Translations under genes and position numbers: made by a program | NCBI GenBank assembly: GCA_947470895.1 | Contig: CANIVF010000009.1 | Coordinates: 29,990 to 93,989, forward strand | Length of the DNA stretch: 64,000 bases | Source: Bacteroidota bacterium | Lineage (GTDB): Bacteria; Bacteroidota; Bacteroidia; Cytophagales; Cyclobacteriaceae | Reading direction: 5' to 3' | In this document: positions 43,097-51,541 of the stretch, in pieces | How the letters are laid out: the number at the start of each line of letters is the position of its first letter | How positions within the stretch are numbered: position 1 is the first letter of the stretch | The notes under the pieces: generated by a model | Database searches by the model: none | What the model was told of the DNA's origin: nothing | What the model saw: the letters and a program-made list of their open reading frames with translations, nothing else

Positions 43097-43732
43097 TCAA
43101 ATCTTTCGCATCATCATAAGGCCATCCCGCAACGGCAACAATAGATTTTCTACACGTGGATCATTCATAACTTTCTGATTGAATTCTAGTAGTGCTCGTG
43201 TGTCTTTATCGGGTTTGGGTTTAGTTACCTTGCCACTCCATAGTACATTGTCGGCAAGGATTAATCCACCGGATCGCACTTTGTCAACTATCAAATCGTA
43301 GTATTTTGAATAATTCTCTTTGTCGGCATCAATGAAAACCAAATCAAATTTTATATCTAGAGTGGGGATGATTTCGGCTGCATTGCCTATACGATAATCG
43401 ATCTTAAGATGTAACCCTGCTTCCTCAACATATTTTCTTACTCTGCTCTCGAGCTCTTCGTTGATGTCAATCGTAATCAACTTTCCATCGGGCGGCAATC
43501 CCTCTGCTAAACAGAGTGCCGAATATCCTGTGTAGGTACCCACCTCCAGAATATTTTTTGGACTCATCACATGGCTGATCATGGCGAGAAACCTTCCTTG
43601 CACCTGCCCGGATAGCATACGCGGCATCAACACCTTGGCATGTGTGTCTCGTGTTATCTTTTTTAATAAAGCAGATTCCGAAGATGTATGATCTAATACA
43701 TAGCTCTCGATGTCTTCAGGGAGAAAATCCAT
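43097..43732 (-). CDS. SAM-dependent O-methyltransferase (caffeoyl-CoA/catechol type)
   Basis: A 211-aa class I methyltransferase of the methyltransf_3 family. The SAM site is MSPKNILEVGTYTGYSALCLAEGLP (about residues 55-80) and ITIDINEE. The metal-binding Asp is in FDLVFIDADKENYSKYYDLI (about 130-149), followed by GGLILADNVLWSGKV. The C-terminal GLMMMRKI strand is typical. Members methylate catechol-like hydroxyls with Mg, and the natural substrate in bacteria is mostly unknown. It starts 1 bp after the M16 peptidase, so both are in one operon. The lytic transglycosylase follows. Confidence 0.9.
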   Translation of the reverse strand: MDFLPEDIESYVLDHTSSESALLKKITRDTHAKVLMPRMLSGQVQGRFLAMISHVMSPKNILEVGTYTGYSALCLAEGLPPDGKLITIDINEELESRVRKYVEEAGLHLKIDYRIGNAAEIIPTLDIKFDLVFIDADKENYSKYYDLIVDKVRSGGLILADNVLWSGKVTKPKPDKDTRALLEFNQKVMNDPRVENLLLPLRDGLMMMRKI

Positions 43733-43733
43733 A

Positions 43734-44969
43734 TTACTTATTGGGTTCCATAATCAGGTAACTCAATCGCTTTTCATTAAACATCTCGTTGGCCAGTTCC
43801 TGAAGTTGCAAGGCCGAAGTGTTTTTCACGCGATCAAAAATTTCTTCCAATGACGTAACCCGGCCCTGATCCAATAGATTGCGTGCCATCATCATCATGA
43901 AGCTGATGTTATTCTCTTCCGCCATAGCAATCTGCCCAAGTATTTGTTCTTTGCTGGACGAAAGTTGTTTCACTCCCAAAGGTTCATCACGCAATTTTTG
44001 CAGTTCTAGTTTCACCAGTTCAATGCTCTTCTTCATTTGCGATGGCTCCGTTCCAAAAGAAATCACAAACAAACCCGTATCCGTAAAAGGGACAAACTGC
44101 GCACCGATTGAATATACAAAGCCATGCTTTTCGCGTAGCGCCAGATTCAAACGGGAGTTCATACCAGAGCCACCTAAAATGGTGGTGAGCATATAAAACG
44201 GACTGCGCTTTTCATCTGAAAAGGAATAGGAAGAGCGACCCATCGCACAGCGCGCCTGTTTCACTGGTCGCTGCAGGGTTACATGCTTGGGTGTGTAGCC
44301 AATAAAATTTTTCCTCTTTATTCTTGATGTAGACTTTGGTATGTGACCTAAGTGTTTTTCAGCCAACTCTATTACTTTCACCATTGGAATGTTACCTACG
44401 CAGGAGAACACCACCTTGCGGGTATCCAGGTGTTCCTTCACAAACTCGGTAAAATTTTTTCTTTTGAAGGAACTCACTGTTTTTTCTATTCCCAGTATAT
44501 TCATCCCCAGCGGATGGCCGGAAAAAATAACGGAGTCAAATTCATCCTGAAGGGAATCTTCCGGATCATCGTGGTACATCGACATCTCTTCCAGAATAAC
44601 TTGGCGCTCTTTTTCAATTTGCATTTTAGGAAAGATGGAATCAAACGTAATGTCGGTGAGTAATTCTAATGCACGTTCAAAATAATCATCACGTAAGGAA
44701 GCATAGAAAAGAATTTTTTCTTTATCGGTAAACGCATTGAGCTCCCCGCCAATTGACTCCAAGCGATTTAAAATATGAAATGATTTCCGTTTGTGCGTTC
44801 CTTTGAAAGCCATATGTTCCCAAAAGTGAGCGATGCCCTGATTTTTAGTAGACTCATCACGGCTTCCGATATCCAGCATAATGCCGCAGTGCACAATTTT
44901 AGAAGTGGTGATGTGATTATGAATAACCCGTATACCGTTCTTCAGTGTGTAAATTTCGTATTCTCTCAT
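43734..44969 (-). CDS. M16-family zinc peptidase
   Basis: A 411-aa pitrilysin-like peptidase, the size of single-chain bacterial processing peptidase homologues (PqqL/YmxG group). The inverted zinc motif HFWEHMAFKGT (HxxEH, about residues 47-57) is intact, with the third ligand Glu expected near SFHILNRLESIGGELNAFTDKEK or the downstream ELLTD region. The second half includes ILGGSGMNSRLNLALREKHGFVYSIGAQ, the substrate-binding R/Y motif. It has no signal peptide, so it is probably cytosolic or periplasm-facing by other means. Operon: M16 then O-methyltransferase with 1 bp between. Confidence 0.92.
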   Translation of the reverse strand: MREYEIYTLKNGIRVIHNHITTSKIVHCGIMLDIGSRDESTKNQGIAHFWEHMAFKGTHKRKSFHILNRLESIGGELNAFTDKEKILFYASLRDDYFERALELLTDITFDSIFPKMQIEKERQVILEEMSMYHDDPEDSLQDEFDSVIFSGHPLGMNILGIEKTVSSFKRKNFTEFVKEHLDTRKVVFSCVGNIPMVKVIELAEKHLGHIPKSTSRIKRKNFIGYTPKHVTLQRPVKQARCAMGRSSYSFSDEKRSPFYMLTTILGGSGMNSRLNLALREKHGFVYSIGAQFVPFTDTGLFVISFGTEPSQMKKSIELVKLELQKLRDEPLGVKQLSSSKEQILGQIAMAEENNISFMMMMARNLLDQGRVTSLEEIFDRVKNTSALQLQELANEMFNEKRLSYLIMEPNK

Positions 44970-45135
44970 AAGTAGACTGTAAAATTAAGCTTAATCAGGG
45001 ATTAATTTTGTTCCATGCCCGAACAGAAATGACCGCTGGCGGCCATGGCTGTTGACAAGCCCACCGGAATTTTTGTAAAATCGTAGAAAATAACGGTATA
45101 AGAATTGAAACCTACTCCCTCATAATTATTAACCT

Positions 45136-45390
45136 ATGGAAACAAAAAAAGTTGTAACCTGCTTTACGATTACCTTTACGGATGATGAGTTTAATCACGC
45201 CAGATCGTATGTGGATGATATGAAGCGCCATCCGCAACGTGTGTTCTGGAGAGGCAAGAAAGGCAAGTCGGATGATGAACTTATTGTTGAACAAATTGCC
45301 CATCGCATCCTTTCTGGTTTTTACAATACCGATGCCTACCAGGCCAGTAAGCATATTGTGAAGATGGAGAGCATGTCTTCAACCGGGTAA
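45136..45390 (+). CDS. Small conserved-type protein, function unknown
   Basis: An 84-aa cytosolic protein with no signal peptide. The start VVTCFTITFTDDEFNHARSYVDDMKRHPQRVFWRGKKGKSDDELI suggests one beta strand, two helices and a basic patch (RGKKGK). The middle EQIAHRILSGFYNT is probably a helix. I do not recognise a family. It stands alone between the divergent M16 gene and the convergent Fe-S membrane protein, with an AT-rich spacer after it (TTTTTTTT-C-AAAAAA) that could serve as a weak two-way terminator. Good codon composition and isolated position support a real gene. Confidence 0.6.
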   Translation: METKKVVTCFTITFTDDEFNHARSYVDDMKRHPQRVFWRGKKGKSDDELIVEQIAHRILSGFYNTDAYQASKHIVKMESMSSTG

Positions 45391-45426
45391 TTAAAATTCA
45401 CCAATCTAATTTTTTTTCAAAAAATT

Positions 45427-46491
45427 TCAATTTGCCATAAGTGCTTTGCTTGGTCTTTTAGACCAACTCATTGGTGATTTTCTACGCAGAACGATCCACC
45501 ATAAAAAGAAGGAACTGGATAGGACATTAAGTACCAGTGGCGTCCAATAGGGTAATTGATTGCTAAGATCAAAAAAAACACCATTCGTATCCCGCGGGCT
45601 GAATCCGATTAATTGAGGTAGCCGAAACCAATAATAGCACGACACGGTGACGGCAGCAAAAAAACTGATTAATTCGCTATCGCGATCCTTTCCGAGGAGT
45701 CTTTTCAACACCAGGTAACTAATCAATGTGGCAATGCCTCCGAGCATGGGAGAACCATAGACCAAAAGAATTTTTTCAATTGCACGAGCGCCTGTAAAAT
45801 CAGGAACCTGAAACCATCCCCAAACGTATCCTGGGAAAGCACCCACCAGCAAATATTTGCTTATTTTCGATGCCTTTGATTTGGTTGACTTTACGGTAAT
45901 ATTGGCGGTGGAATCAGGACACGGACGCGAACAATGAACACAAGAACCACAATGCAGATTGGGCATTGTGAAAGCAACACCGGAACCATACAACTTCTCT
46001 ACCGGATGCACAGGGCAGAGACCAGAACACCAGCCACTTTTTCGTTCAAAAAGAAAGCCCGATGCTACCGCCACCGTGGTTACCCCGATTATCAAAAAAG
46101 CGGTGGCTTGTCCGTCAGTATTAAAAACAACATGGCGCAAGGGAATGATCACGAATAAAGCGATGATCGCAATCAAGTTGAAGATGTTTAGTTGATGCGT
46201 AGTCAGTTTTATTTTTTTTGAGAACCCAAACCGATCAGGAAAGAGTGCGGTGGTTGCCAACGGGCAAACATTTCGCCAAAAACCTGTGCCCACTACCAAT
46301 AGTGCCGGAGCTACAGGAATGAGCATGTTCCAAAATAATGTTACCCCTATGGGAGGAAGAAACAACATGAATAAAAGCATCGTGATGCCTATTAACCAAA
46401 ACAAAACCTGAACAATTTTCCAATAAAAATTTGCTTTACTACGTATTACCCGTGAGGCTTTAGCAATCAAAGGAGGAAATGTTTCCATCAT
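45427..46491 (-). CDS. Polytopic membrane protein with Fe-S cluster cysteines (NapH/NosR-like)
   Basis: From ATG 46491 (MMETFPPLIAKAS) it has 354 aa. A TTG further upstream is not needed. It has about eight membrane helices. Cysteine motifs lie in WRNVCPLATTAL (about residue 75), SGWCSGLCPVHPVEKLYG (about 150) and LHCGSCVHCSRPCPDS (about 180). The last is a CxxCxxCxxxCP 4Fe-4S binding motif of the polyferredoxin type, while the CxxxCP pairs match NapH/NosR/RdxA proteins. Such proteins pass electrons from the quinone pool to periplasmic or cytosolic reductases. No nitrate, nitrous oxide or cytochrome gene is adjacent. An 18-bp dyad lies 49 bp upstream of the ATG. Confidence 0.75.
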   Translation of the reverse strand: MMETFPPLIAKASRVIRSKANFYWKIVQVLFWLIGITMLLFMLFLPPIGVTLFWNMLIPVAPALLVVGTGFWRNVCPLATTALFPDRFGFSKKIKLTTHQLNIFNLIAIIALFVIIPLRHVVFNTDGQATAFLIIGVTTVAVASGFLFERKSGWCSGLCPVHPVEKLYGSGVAFTMPNLHCGSCVHCSRPCPDSTANITVKSTKSKASKISKYLLVGAFPGYVWGWFQVPDFTGARAIEKILLVYGSPMLGGIATLISYLVLKRLLGKDRDSELISFFAAVTVSCYYWFRLPQLIGFSPRDTNGVFFDLSNQLPYWTPLVLNVLSSSFFLWWIVLRRKSPMSWSKRPSKALMAN

Positions 46492-46539
46492 ACCAGTCAA
46501 AAATATTTTCGACAAGCTATTGGTAATGCACAAACAGAC

Positions 46540-46557
46540 ATATGACTTTTGTCATAT
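46540..46557. promoter_or_regulatory. Dyad operator upstream of the Fe-S membrane protein gene
   Basis: ATATGAC-TTTT-GTCATAT is a perfect 7-bp inverted repeat with a 4-bp centre, the layout of sites for Crp/FNR-family dimers. On the minus strand a TATTTTTG (46505-46498) matching the Bacteroidota -7 consensus lies between the dyad and the ATG at 46491. No well-placed -33 TTG is present, which fits an activator-dependent promoter. Redox or nitrogen-oxide control would suit an Fe-S protein but is only inferred. Confidence 0.5.
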
Positions 46558-46625
46558 ACTAAAAAATTTATAAGGGTATCATTCAGTAAAATGGCGAAAT
46601 CAGCGCTTAAGTAATTGGTGAGTAA

Positions 46626-47486
46626 TCAAACCCGATCCAACACTTTCTTAATCAGGTTATCTACAATTTTGTGAGGGTCTTTTGAGAATTTTGTCTTCAT
46701 GCGGTTGGCAATAATCGCATTGGCGCTGAGTACTTCATGGCCCATCAATTTGCCGAAGGCGTAGTAGGCAGAAGTCTCCATCTCAAAGTTGGTGAGCCAG
46801 AAGTCACCTTTGTGAAAGCAATTCAGATCTTCCAACAAGTTAGGAAAACGAATCGGTATGCGAAGCGCTCGTCCTTGTGGTGCATAAAACCCGGGACAGG
46901 TCACTGTGTTTCCTTTAATCATATCACTGCCTGCTATCTGATCGCGAAGGGTCTCGGAACCTCTTACCACATAAGGCATAAAAGGAAGTCCTGTTTTGCG
47001 AAGGATGTCGTGCGCCAACCCAGCCTCCACATCGTCCATGGGCAGATCGTAAAAACTCAACAGGTTATCGAGGCCCACCGCATAATCAGAAACCAGGTGT
47101 GACCCTACAGGAATATCTTCTTGTAATGAACCCGATGTGCCTATACGGATAATCTTTAATTTCTTCTTGCGCGACTTTGGTTCGCGCGTTTTTAAATCGA
47201 TGTTCGCTAAGGCATCCAGTTCACTAAGTACAATCTCTACGTTATCCGGACCAATGCCCGTACTAATCACGGTAATGCGCTTGCCTTTATATTTGCCCAC
47301 GTGTGTGATAAACTCACGCTTGTTCATTTCAAACTCAACTTCATCAAAATACTGGCTCACCGAATAGACACGTCCCGGATCGCCCACGGCAATGATGATA
47401 TCAGAAATATGTTTGGGTAATAAATTCAAATGATAAACACTTCCATCCGGATTTAAAACAAGATCAGTTTCGGATATTTTAGCCAT
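46626..47486 (-). CDS. Nucleoside phosphorylase (uridine phosphorylase-like)
   Basis: A 286-aa cytosolic enzyme of the PNP/UDP family, which splits nucleosides with phosphate for salvage. IIIAVGDPGRVYSV (about residues 30-43) and the phosphate-binding IRIGTSGSLQEDIPVGS with nearby RGSETLRD are typical, and WLTNFEMETSAYYAFGKLMGH (about 229-249) carries the ribose-binding Glu-Met-Glu motif. The later ANAIIANRM region fits uridine phosphorylase rather than trimeric PNP. Base preference cannot be decided. It is monocistronic between the Fe-S protein and a hexapeptide acyltransferase, all on the minus strand, with about 47 bp before it. Confidence 0.9.
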   Translation of the reverse strand: MAKISETDLVLNPDGSVYHLNLLPKHISDIIIAVGDPGRVYSVSQYFDEVEFEMNKREFITHVGKYKGKRITVISTGIGPDNVEIVLSELDALANIDLKTREPKSRKKKLKIIRIGTSGSLQEDIPVGSHLVSDYAVGLDNLLSFYDLPMDDVEAGLAHDILRKTGLPFMPYVVRGSETLRDQIAGSDMIKGNTVTCPGFYAPQGRALRIPIRFPNLLEDLNCFHKGDFWLTNFEMETSAYYAFGKLMGHEVLSANAIIANRMKTKFSKDPHKIVDNLIKKVLDRV

Positions 47487-47533
47487 AACTAGATACAGGT
47501 TACTGGATACTCGATAAGATGCTGTTTAGCTGT

Positions 47534-48172
47534 TTAGCTTTTTATTTTTTGTGCCGGATTTCCAAATACAGTTTCACCAGCCTTTACAGGAGCAATGACT
47601 ACAGAACCTGCACCGATGCGCGCGCCTTTGCCAATGGTTACTCCGGATACGATGGTTACCCCTGATCCGATGAATACTTCATCTTCAATGATGACCCCAG
47701 CGTTGATGTTACTTCCTGATCCTACCTGCACGAAGTTTCCCAGGGTAGCATTCACACCAATAGTGGTACGGGCATTAAGGATACAATGACTCCCCATGGT
47801 TGCGCCCGGTGCCAGGTAAACGCCATAATCGATGAAGTTGCCATGACCAATGGTAGCCTTCAGCGAGACGACCGATTGCGAGTGAATGGCATTCACCGGC
47901 TGCATCTTTCTTACTTCCTGCAGCATCTGCACTAAACCCTTTCTCAGTTTGTTGTCATCCTCCGCCACAAAGGCTTCGCATTTTTTGCCGATGAGTTTTA
48001 AGAATCCATCGTTGTCGGTGTCGCCTAACACAACCACTTCATCCAACTCGATGTTGTGCAGTTTTTTGTCATCATCTAAAAAACCATACACCACCACACC
48101 ATTCGTTTCAAAAATTTCTTTGGCAGCACGACCGAGATGATTTGCCCCAAAAATGATTACCGGATTTTCCAT
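47534..48172 (-). CDS. Hexapeptide-repeat acyltransferase, NeuD/PglD type
   Basis: A 212-aa protein. The N-terminal Rossmann-like half (VIIFGANHLGRAAKEIF) and the acetyl-CoA-dependent left-handed beta helix of [LIV]-G-x4 repeats (ATIGHGNFIDYGVYLAPGAT, CILNARTTIGVNATLGNFVQVGSGSNIN, VFIGSGVTIVSGVTIGKGARIGAGSVV) define the sialic-acid O-acetyltransferase NeuD/PglD group. These acetylate amino sugars or sialic acid. Here no polysaccharide genes adjoin, so the sugar is unknown. A conserved His as general base is expected in IHSQSVVS or in MGSHCILN. The ATG at 48172 is well placed, with only the divergent T9SS gene beyond. Confidence 0.88.
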   Translation of the reverse strand: MENPVIIFGANHLGRAAKEIFETNGVVVYGFLDDDKKLHNIELDEVVVLGDTDNDGFLKLIGKKCEAFVAEDDNKLRKGLVQMLQEVRKMQPVNAIHSQSVVSLKATIGHGNFIDYGVYLAPGATMGSHCILNARTTIGVNATLGNFVQVGSGSNINAGVIIEDEVFIGSGVTIVSGVTIGKGARIGAGSVVIAPVKAGETVFGNPAQKIKS

Positions 48173-48336
48173 GGGGCAAAGGTAAAGAACTAAATGAACT
48201 GAGAGATTGATTCCTTTAGATTTTAGAATTTTTCATAGGCTTTTACAGGCGGTAATCATGATAAGAATCATAAAAATTGATGTAGGTCATTATTGCCCTA
48301 GTGACTTCATTTGACCCGTCAAAAAACAAAAAAAAT

Positions 48337-49579
48337 ATGAAAAATTTACCTAAAATATTCCTTCCTGGAGCGAATCTGGCTCCTCTTATTTTATTTGGAT
48401 TTTTAATGCTTTTAGTTCCCGGGAAGGCAAACGGTTTCTATGCACATGTAACAGGACCAAGTTACGCTTGTCCAAATTCTGAACTCACCTATCAATATGA
48501 AGATGATTATGGTGGAGGAGATGTACAATTATGTATTACCAATGGCTTAATACTTAATCCAGTTACTCAAACATGGGTTACATGTATGGACTTCTATGAA
48601 GGTAATTTAGCAATCACTAATTTTAGTGTTAAATGGAATAATAGTGTAATTGGAACAATCGGCAATATTCACATTAAAGTTTGTGATCATACAGCTACAT
48701 TTATATGCTCTAATGGAGACAAAAGTGTGACATTGGGACCTTCTCCAGGTACTCCAATAATCTACGGAGTTGATTATTTATATAATTGCATCGATCAGCA
48801 GCAAAGTTATACTCCTGTGAGTGTTCCTGATAGCTGATAGCTGGCAACTTGTAAGTTGGAATTATTCAAGTAACATACAATCTGTTAATGGCACACTAAA
48901 TCCAAAGACCGTAAAAGCTACAAGTACAGGCTCAAATGAAATGGCAACGCTTACCGGAGTATTTAACTTTACTACCAATGGCATCACTTGCGCAACCCAA
49001 AATGTAAATAAAAGTATTTGGTTGGGTAAACCGGGTATAATCAGTCAGGTAGTAGATGGCTCCAGTTATTATGCAGGATATCAAATATGCCCGGGAAATC
49101 ATTGGGCCGGCGTGGCTTGGAATGGGCCGGTTACGAGCACATCGTGGAGTGTAACTCCAGGAATATCTTATTATTCAAACAATACCACCTGCAATTTTAC
49201 CTTACCCAGTAGCGGTTATTCAAGTGTGGCCATATGCGTTAATGCAACAAATACGTGCGGCACAAGCTCTAATACAAGTTTTTATTTAACTAAGAAAGGA
49301 TACGGTTGTGGTTCATTTCTCATTAGTGTTTCGCCTAACCCATCAAGTGAAGATTTAACAGTTACAACTTCGGTGCTTAATGAAGCCGATGGCACTCAAT
49401 ACAATGTTGTGGCCGATGGTATAGAGCTAGTTGATGATTCTAATTCAAAACTAATCAACCTAGCCCCAGCTGAGGCAACAACTAATCTTGACACAAGAAA
49501 ATTCAGAAATGGCATTTACTATCTGCACGTACGATTTGGTGAAGATCGTTATGTGAAACGTGTCATTATTAAAAATTAA
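48337..49579 (+). pseudogene. T9SS-secreted protein disrupted by a 7-bp tandem duplication
   Basis: The ATG at 48337 opens a frame (MKNLPKIFLPGANLAPLILFGF signal peptide) that stops at TGA 48835-48837. The remainder continues in another frame to TAA 49579. Removing one copy of the exact repeat GATAGCT (48829-48842) joins VSVPDS to WQLVSWNYSSN in one frame, giving about 411 aa. The product is an all-beta, Ser/Thr/Asn-rich cell-surface protein. Its C-terminal T9SS type A sorting domain is intact: FLISVSPNPSSEDLTV, then FRNGIYYLHVRFGEDRYVKRVIIKN. As it stands, translation would give 166 residues without the sorting signal, so nothing would be exported through T9SS. The tandem repeat could also revert. 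Confidence 0.82.
48829..48842. repeat. 7-bp tandem repeat causing the frameshift
   Basis: GATAGCT occurs twice in a row at 48829-48835 and 48836-48842. A single copy restores the reading frame of the T9SS substrate exactly (GTT CCT GAT AGC TGG CAA CTT). The perfect identity suggests a recent slipped-strand event. Confidence 0.9.
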
Positions 49580-49617
49580 CTTTGAGTCCTATGTTTTAAA
49601 GTAATTTTATAAGACCA

Positions 49618-49655
49618 AATATGGAAGCCTGCCGTCTGAGGCAGGTTTCCATATT
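49618..49655. repeat. REP-like long hairpin between the T9SS gene and the barrel gene
   Basis: AATATGGAAGCCTGCC (49618-49633) and GGCAGGTTTCCATATT (49640-49655) form a 16-bp stem with one G-U pair and a 6-nt loop GTCTGA. The GC-rich core differs from the surrounding AT-rich DNA. There is no T-run on either side, so it is not a standard terminator and looks like a palindromic repeat unit. Confidence 0.6.
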
Positions 49656-49671
49656 ACGAATAAAAAATCAA

Positions 49672-50265
49672 ATGAAAAGAATTTTGATATTTTGTCCGGC
49701 TGCAACTTCGTTAGTTGCAATATTAATCTCATTCCATTGTTTTAGCCAAAGTGATAATAGACCATTAACTAAAATAGGCGGATATACTTCTTTTAAGGAA
49801 GCACCATCAATTATTCTTAATCTGGAACAGGAAAGAGTTTTCATGAAACACAAGTACTTTACGTCTGGCCCTCGCATTGATTATTATAAGTTCAATCCAT
49901 TTTTCAAGCCTACAAAATTTTCTTTTGGAACTGAAAATCTAATCCTCGCATATGAAGTAAAAGTTTATCCGTTTTATTTTAAATCACACAAAACCTATCA
50001 AGGTTTTTTTCTTGGCATAGACCTCTGCTATTTCACCCCGATAAACAAGAAATATTTCTACGGACCTGGTGCGGGAGCATTAATAGGATATCAATATGTA
50101 TTCAAAAATAGATTTTCGCTTGGTGTTGAAGGAAGTGTGATTTATATGCAAAATGTCAATAAGTCGTCTCCATTTAGAAATAATCCAGAAGACAGGTACT
50201 TCTTTATTATTCCGAGTATTAAAGCAGGATTAAAGCTTGGGGCTAAAAAAAGCAATTCAAATTAA
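49672..50265 (+). CDS. Exported, probable outer-membrane beta-barrel protein
   Basis: The ATG at 49672 gives 197 aa with a signal peptide (MKRILIFCPAATSLVAILISFHCFSQ). An upstream in-frame ATG at 49621 lies inside the hairpin 49618-49655 and is rejected. The mature part shows alternating strands suited to an 8-strand barrel (FSFGTENLILAYEVKVYPFYF, TYQGFFLGIDLCYFTP, GPGAGALIGYQYVFKNRFSLGVEGSVIYM, FFIIPSIKAGLKLGAKK), similar to DUF3575-like proteins. The family is not certain and no function can be given. It is convergent with the membrane protein at 50267, with only one base between the stop codons. Confidence 0.65.
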   Translation: MKRILIFCPAATSLVAILISFHCFSQSDNRPLTKIGGYTSFKEAPSIILNLEQERVFMKHKYFTSGPRIDYYKFNPFFKPTKFSFGTENLILAYEVKVYPFYFKSHKTYQGFFLGIDLCYFTPINKKYFYGPGAGALIGYQYVFKNRFSLGVEGSVIYMQNVNKSSPFRNNPEDRYFFIIPSIKAGLKLGAKKSNSN

Positions 50266-50266
50266 G

Positions 50267-51541
50267 CTAAAGCTTAAAATCCATTAAAATCTTAGCCCTG
50301 ATTCTGTCACATGTATAATTAATCAGAGGATTGCGATACAATATGATAAAAATCAAAAAAGGAAGAAAGCCCACCCGATAGCGCGAAAGCGTGCCCAGGT
50401 TGGGTGTGGATAATGCAAGGAAAATGCAAAGCAGCGTGATATACATGATGGTTGAAAAGAGAAGAAGACCGTGAGCGTTCTTCATTCTAAAACCGCTGAG
50501 GGCAGATATCAATAGTATTGCAATCATCAGGTTTTCCAGAGAGGCTAACAGGGCCGTGATGCCGGATGCTTCCCAAACAAACGGACGCAGCAATCCTGAA
50601 AAAAGCGCCCATGGCGAATTAAGCATAACACTGGCCCAACTCGCATGCAGGTTATAAAAGTGGATCAGTCCATCTTCATCTGAAATTCTCACAAACGTGT
50701 CGTGGTTGGTAATGAGCACATCCAAAAAACGATTGAGGTGAAAATTGGGATGCAGGAGGCTTGCTCCTCCACATAAGGAGATAAAAATGATGAACCAACT
50801 TATGACCTTATGCTTTTGCATAAACGAAAACCGTCTGCTTACTAAAAACACAGTGACATCAGTAAACACAACAGCACCGAATAAAGCCGTCCAATAGTAT
50901 TTTAGATTCCATGCCACATAAAAACCATAGAGTGCGATAATCCATTCAAACCACAACAGTTTTTGCTGATGAATGAATTTCAAGAAGAAACCCACAATAA
51001 AATAAATTCCAGCAAGAGCCAACGTTTCCTTGATCAGGCCCGAACTCCAAAATACTATGGAAGGAAAAAATAAAAAAGAAAGGGAAGCCGCAAGCCACGA
51101 GTTTTCAAAGAGACTGGTCACCACAGAAAATAAATACCAGGATGCAACAAAAGCAATGAGCGAAAAGTACGCAGCACTTATCCAATAGCTATTGCCTCCG
51201 ATCCATGAAAACACACTCATGAACTTAGCCAGAAAAAGAGAGCGCGGTTGGCTATTGATCAATTGTGCTTTCAGGTGATCAGAAATTTCATCTGTAAATA
51301 AAAAATTCAGGTAGGCGGCAAAATCACTTTTGGCAAACTGAGCGAGTACGGTAGAGTCTTTAAAAAAAAGCCACGTATCGTTAGCTGAATAATAGTAGAT
51401 GTATAAAAGCCCTAACCCAGCGCCCATCAATAGTTTGAAGATGAATGCAAGCCAGAAAATTCGCGGATATTCGTTTCCGTTCTTTTTGAAAAAAATCCAC
51501 GTGATACTAAAAATGAGAATAAAGTGAAAAACTTCTATCAT
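50267..51541 (-). CDS. Polytopic membrane protein, possibly GT-C-like
   Basis: A 424-aa inner-membrane protein with about ten to twelve hydrophobic helices. An early loop with YYYSANDTWLFFKDS (about residues 50-64) contains acidic residues after the first helices, which is the place of the catalytic acid in GT-C glycosyltransferases. A luminal loop with TFVRISDEDGLIHFYNLHASW follows much later. This arrangement recalls bacterial dolichyl-phosphate-mannose-type mannosyltransferases, but I cannot assign the family, and the function is inferred only from topology. It overlaps the DUF2851 gene by 4 bp, so the two are translationally coupled, downstream of pyrF. Confidence 0.6.
   Translation of the reverse strand: MIEVFHFILIFSITWIFFKKNGNEYPRIFWLAFIFKLLMGAGLGLLYIYYYSANDTWLFFKDSTVLAQFAKSDFAAYLNFLFTDEISDHLKAQLINSQPRSLFLAKFMSVFSWIGGNSYWISAAYFSLIAFVASWYLFSVVTSLFENSWLAASLSFLFFPSIVFWSSGLIKETLALAGIYFIVGFFLKFIHQQKLLWFEWIIALYGFYVAWNLKYYWTALFGAVVFTDVTVFLVSRRFSFMQKHKVISWFIIFISLCGGASLLHPNFHLNRFLDVLITNHDTFVRISDEDGLIHFYNLHASWASVMLNSPWALFSGLLRPFVWEASGITALLASLENLMIAILLISALSGFRMKNAHGLLLFSTIMYITLLCIFLALSTPNLGTLSRYRVGFLPFLIFIILYRNPLINYTCDRIRAKILMDFKL

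Noticed and set aside
46540..46557. Canonical FNR box
   Set aside because: The half-site is ATGAC/GTCAT, not TTGAT/ATCAA. Only the dyad spacing is FNR-like, so it is reported as an unassigned operator.
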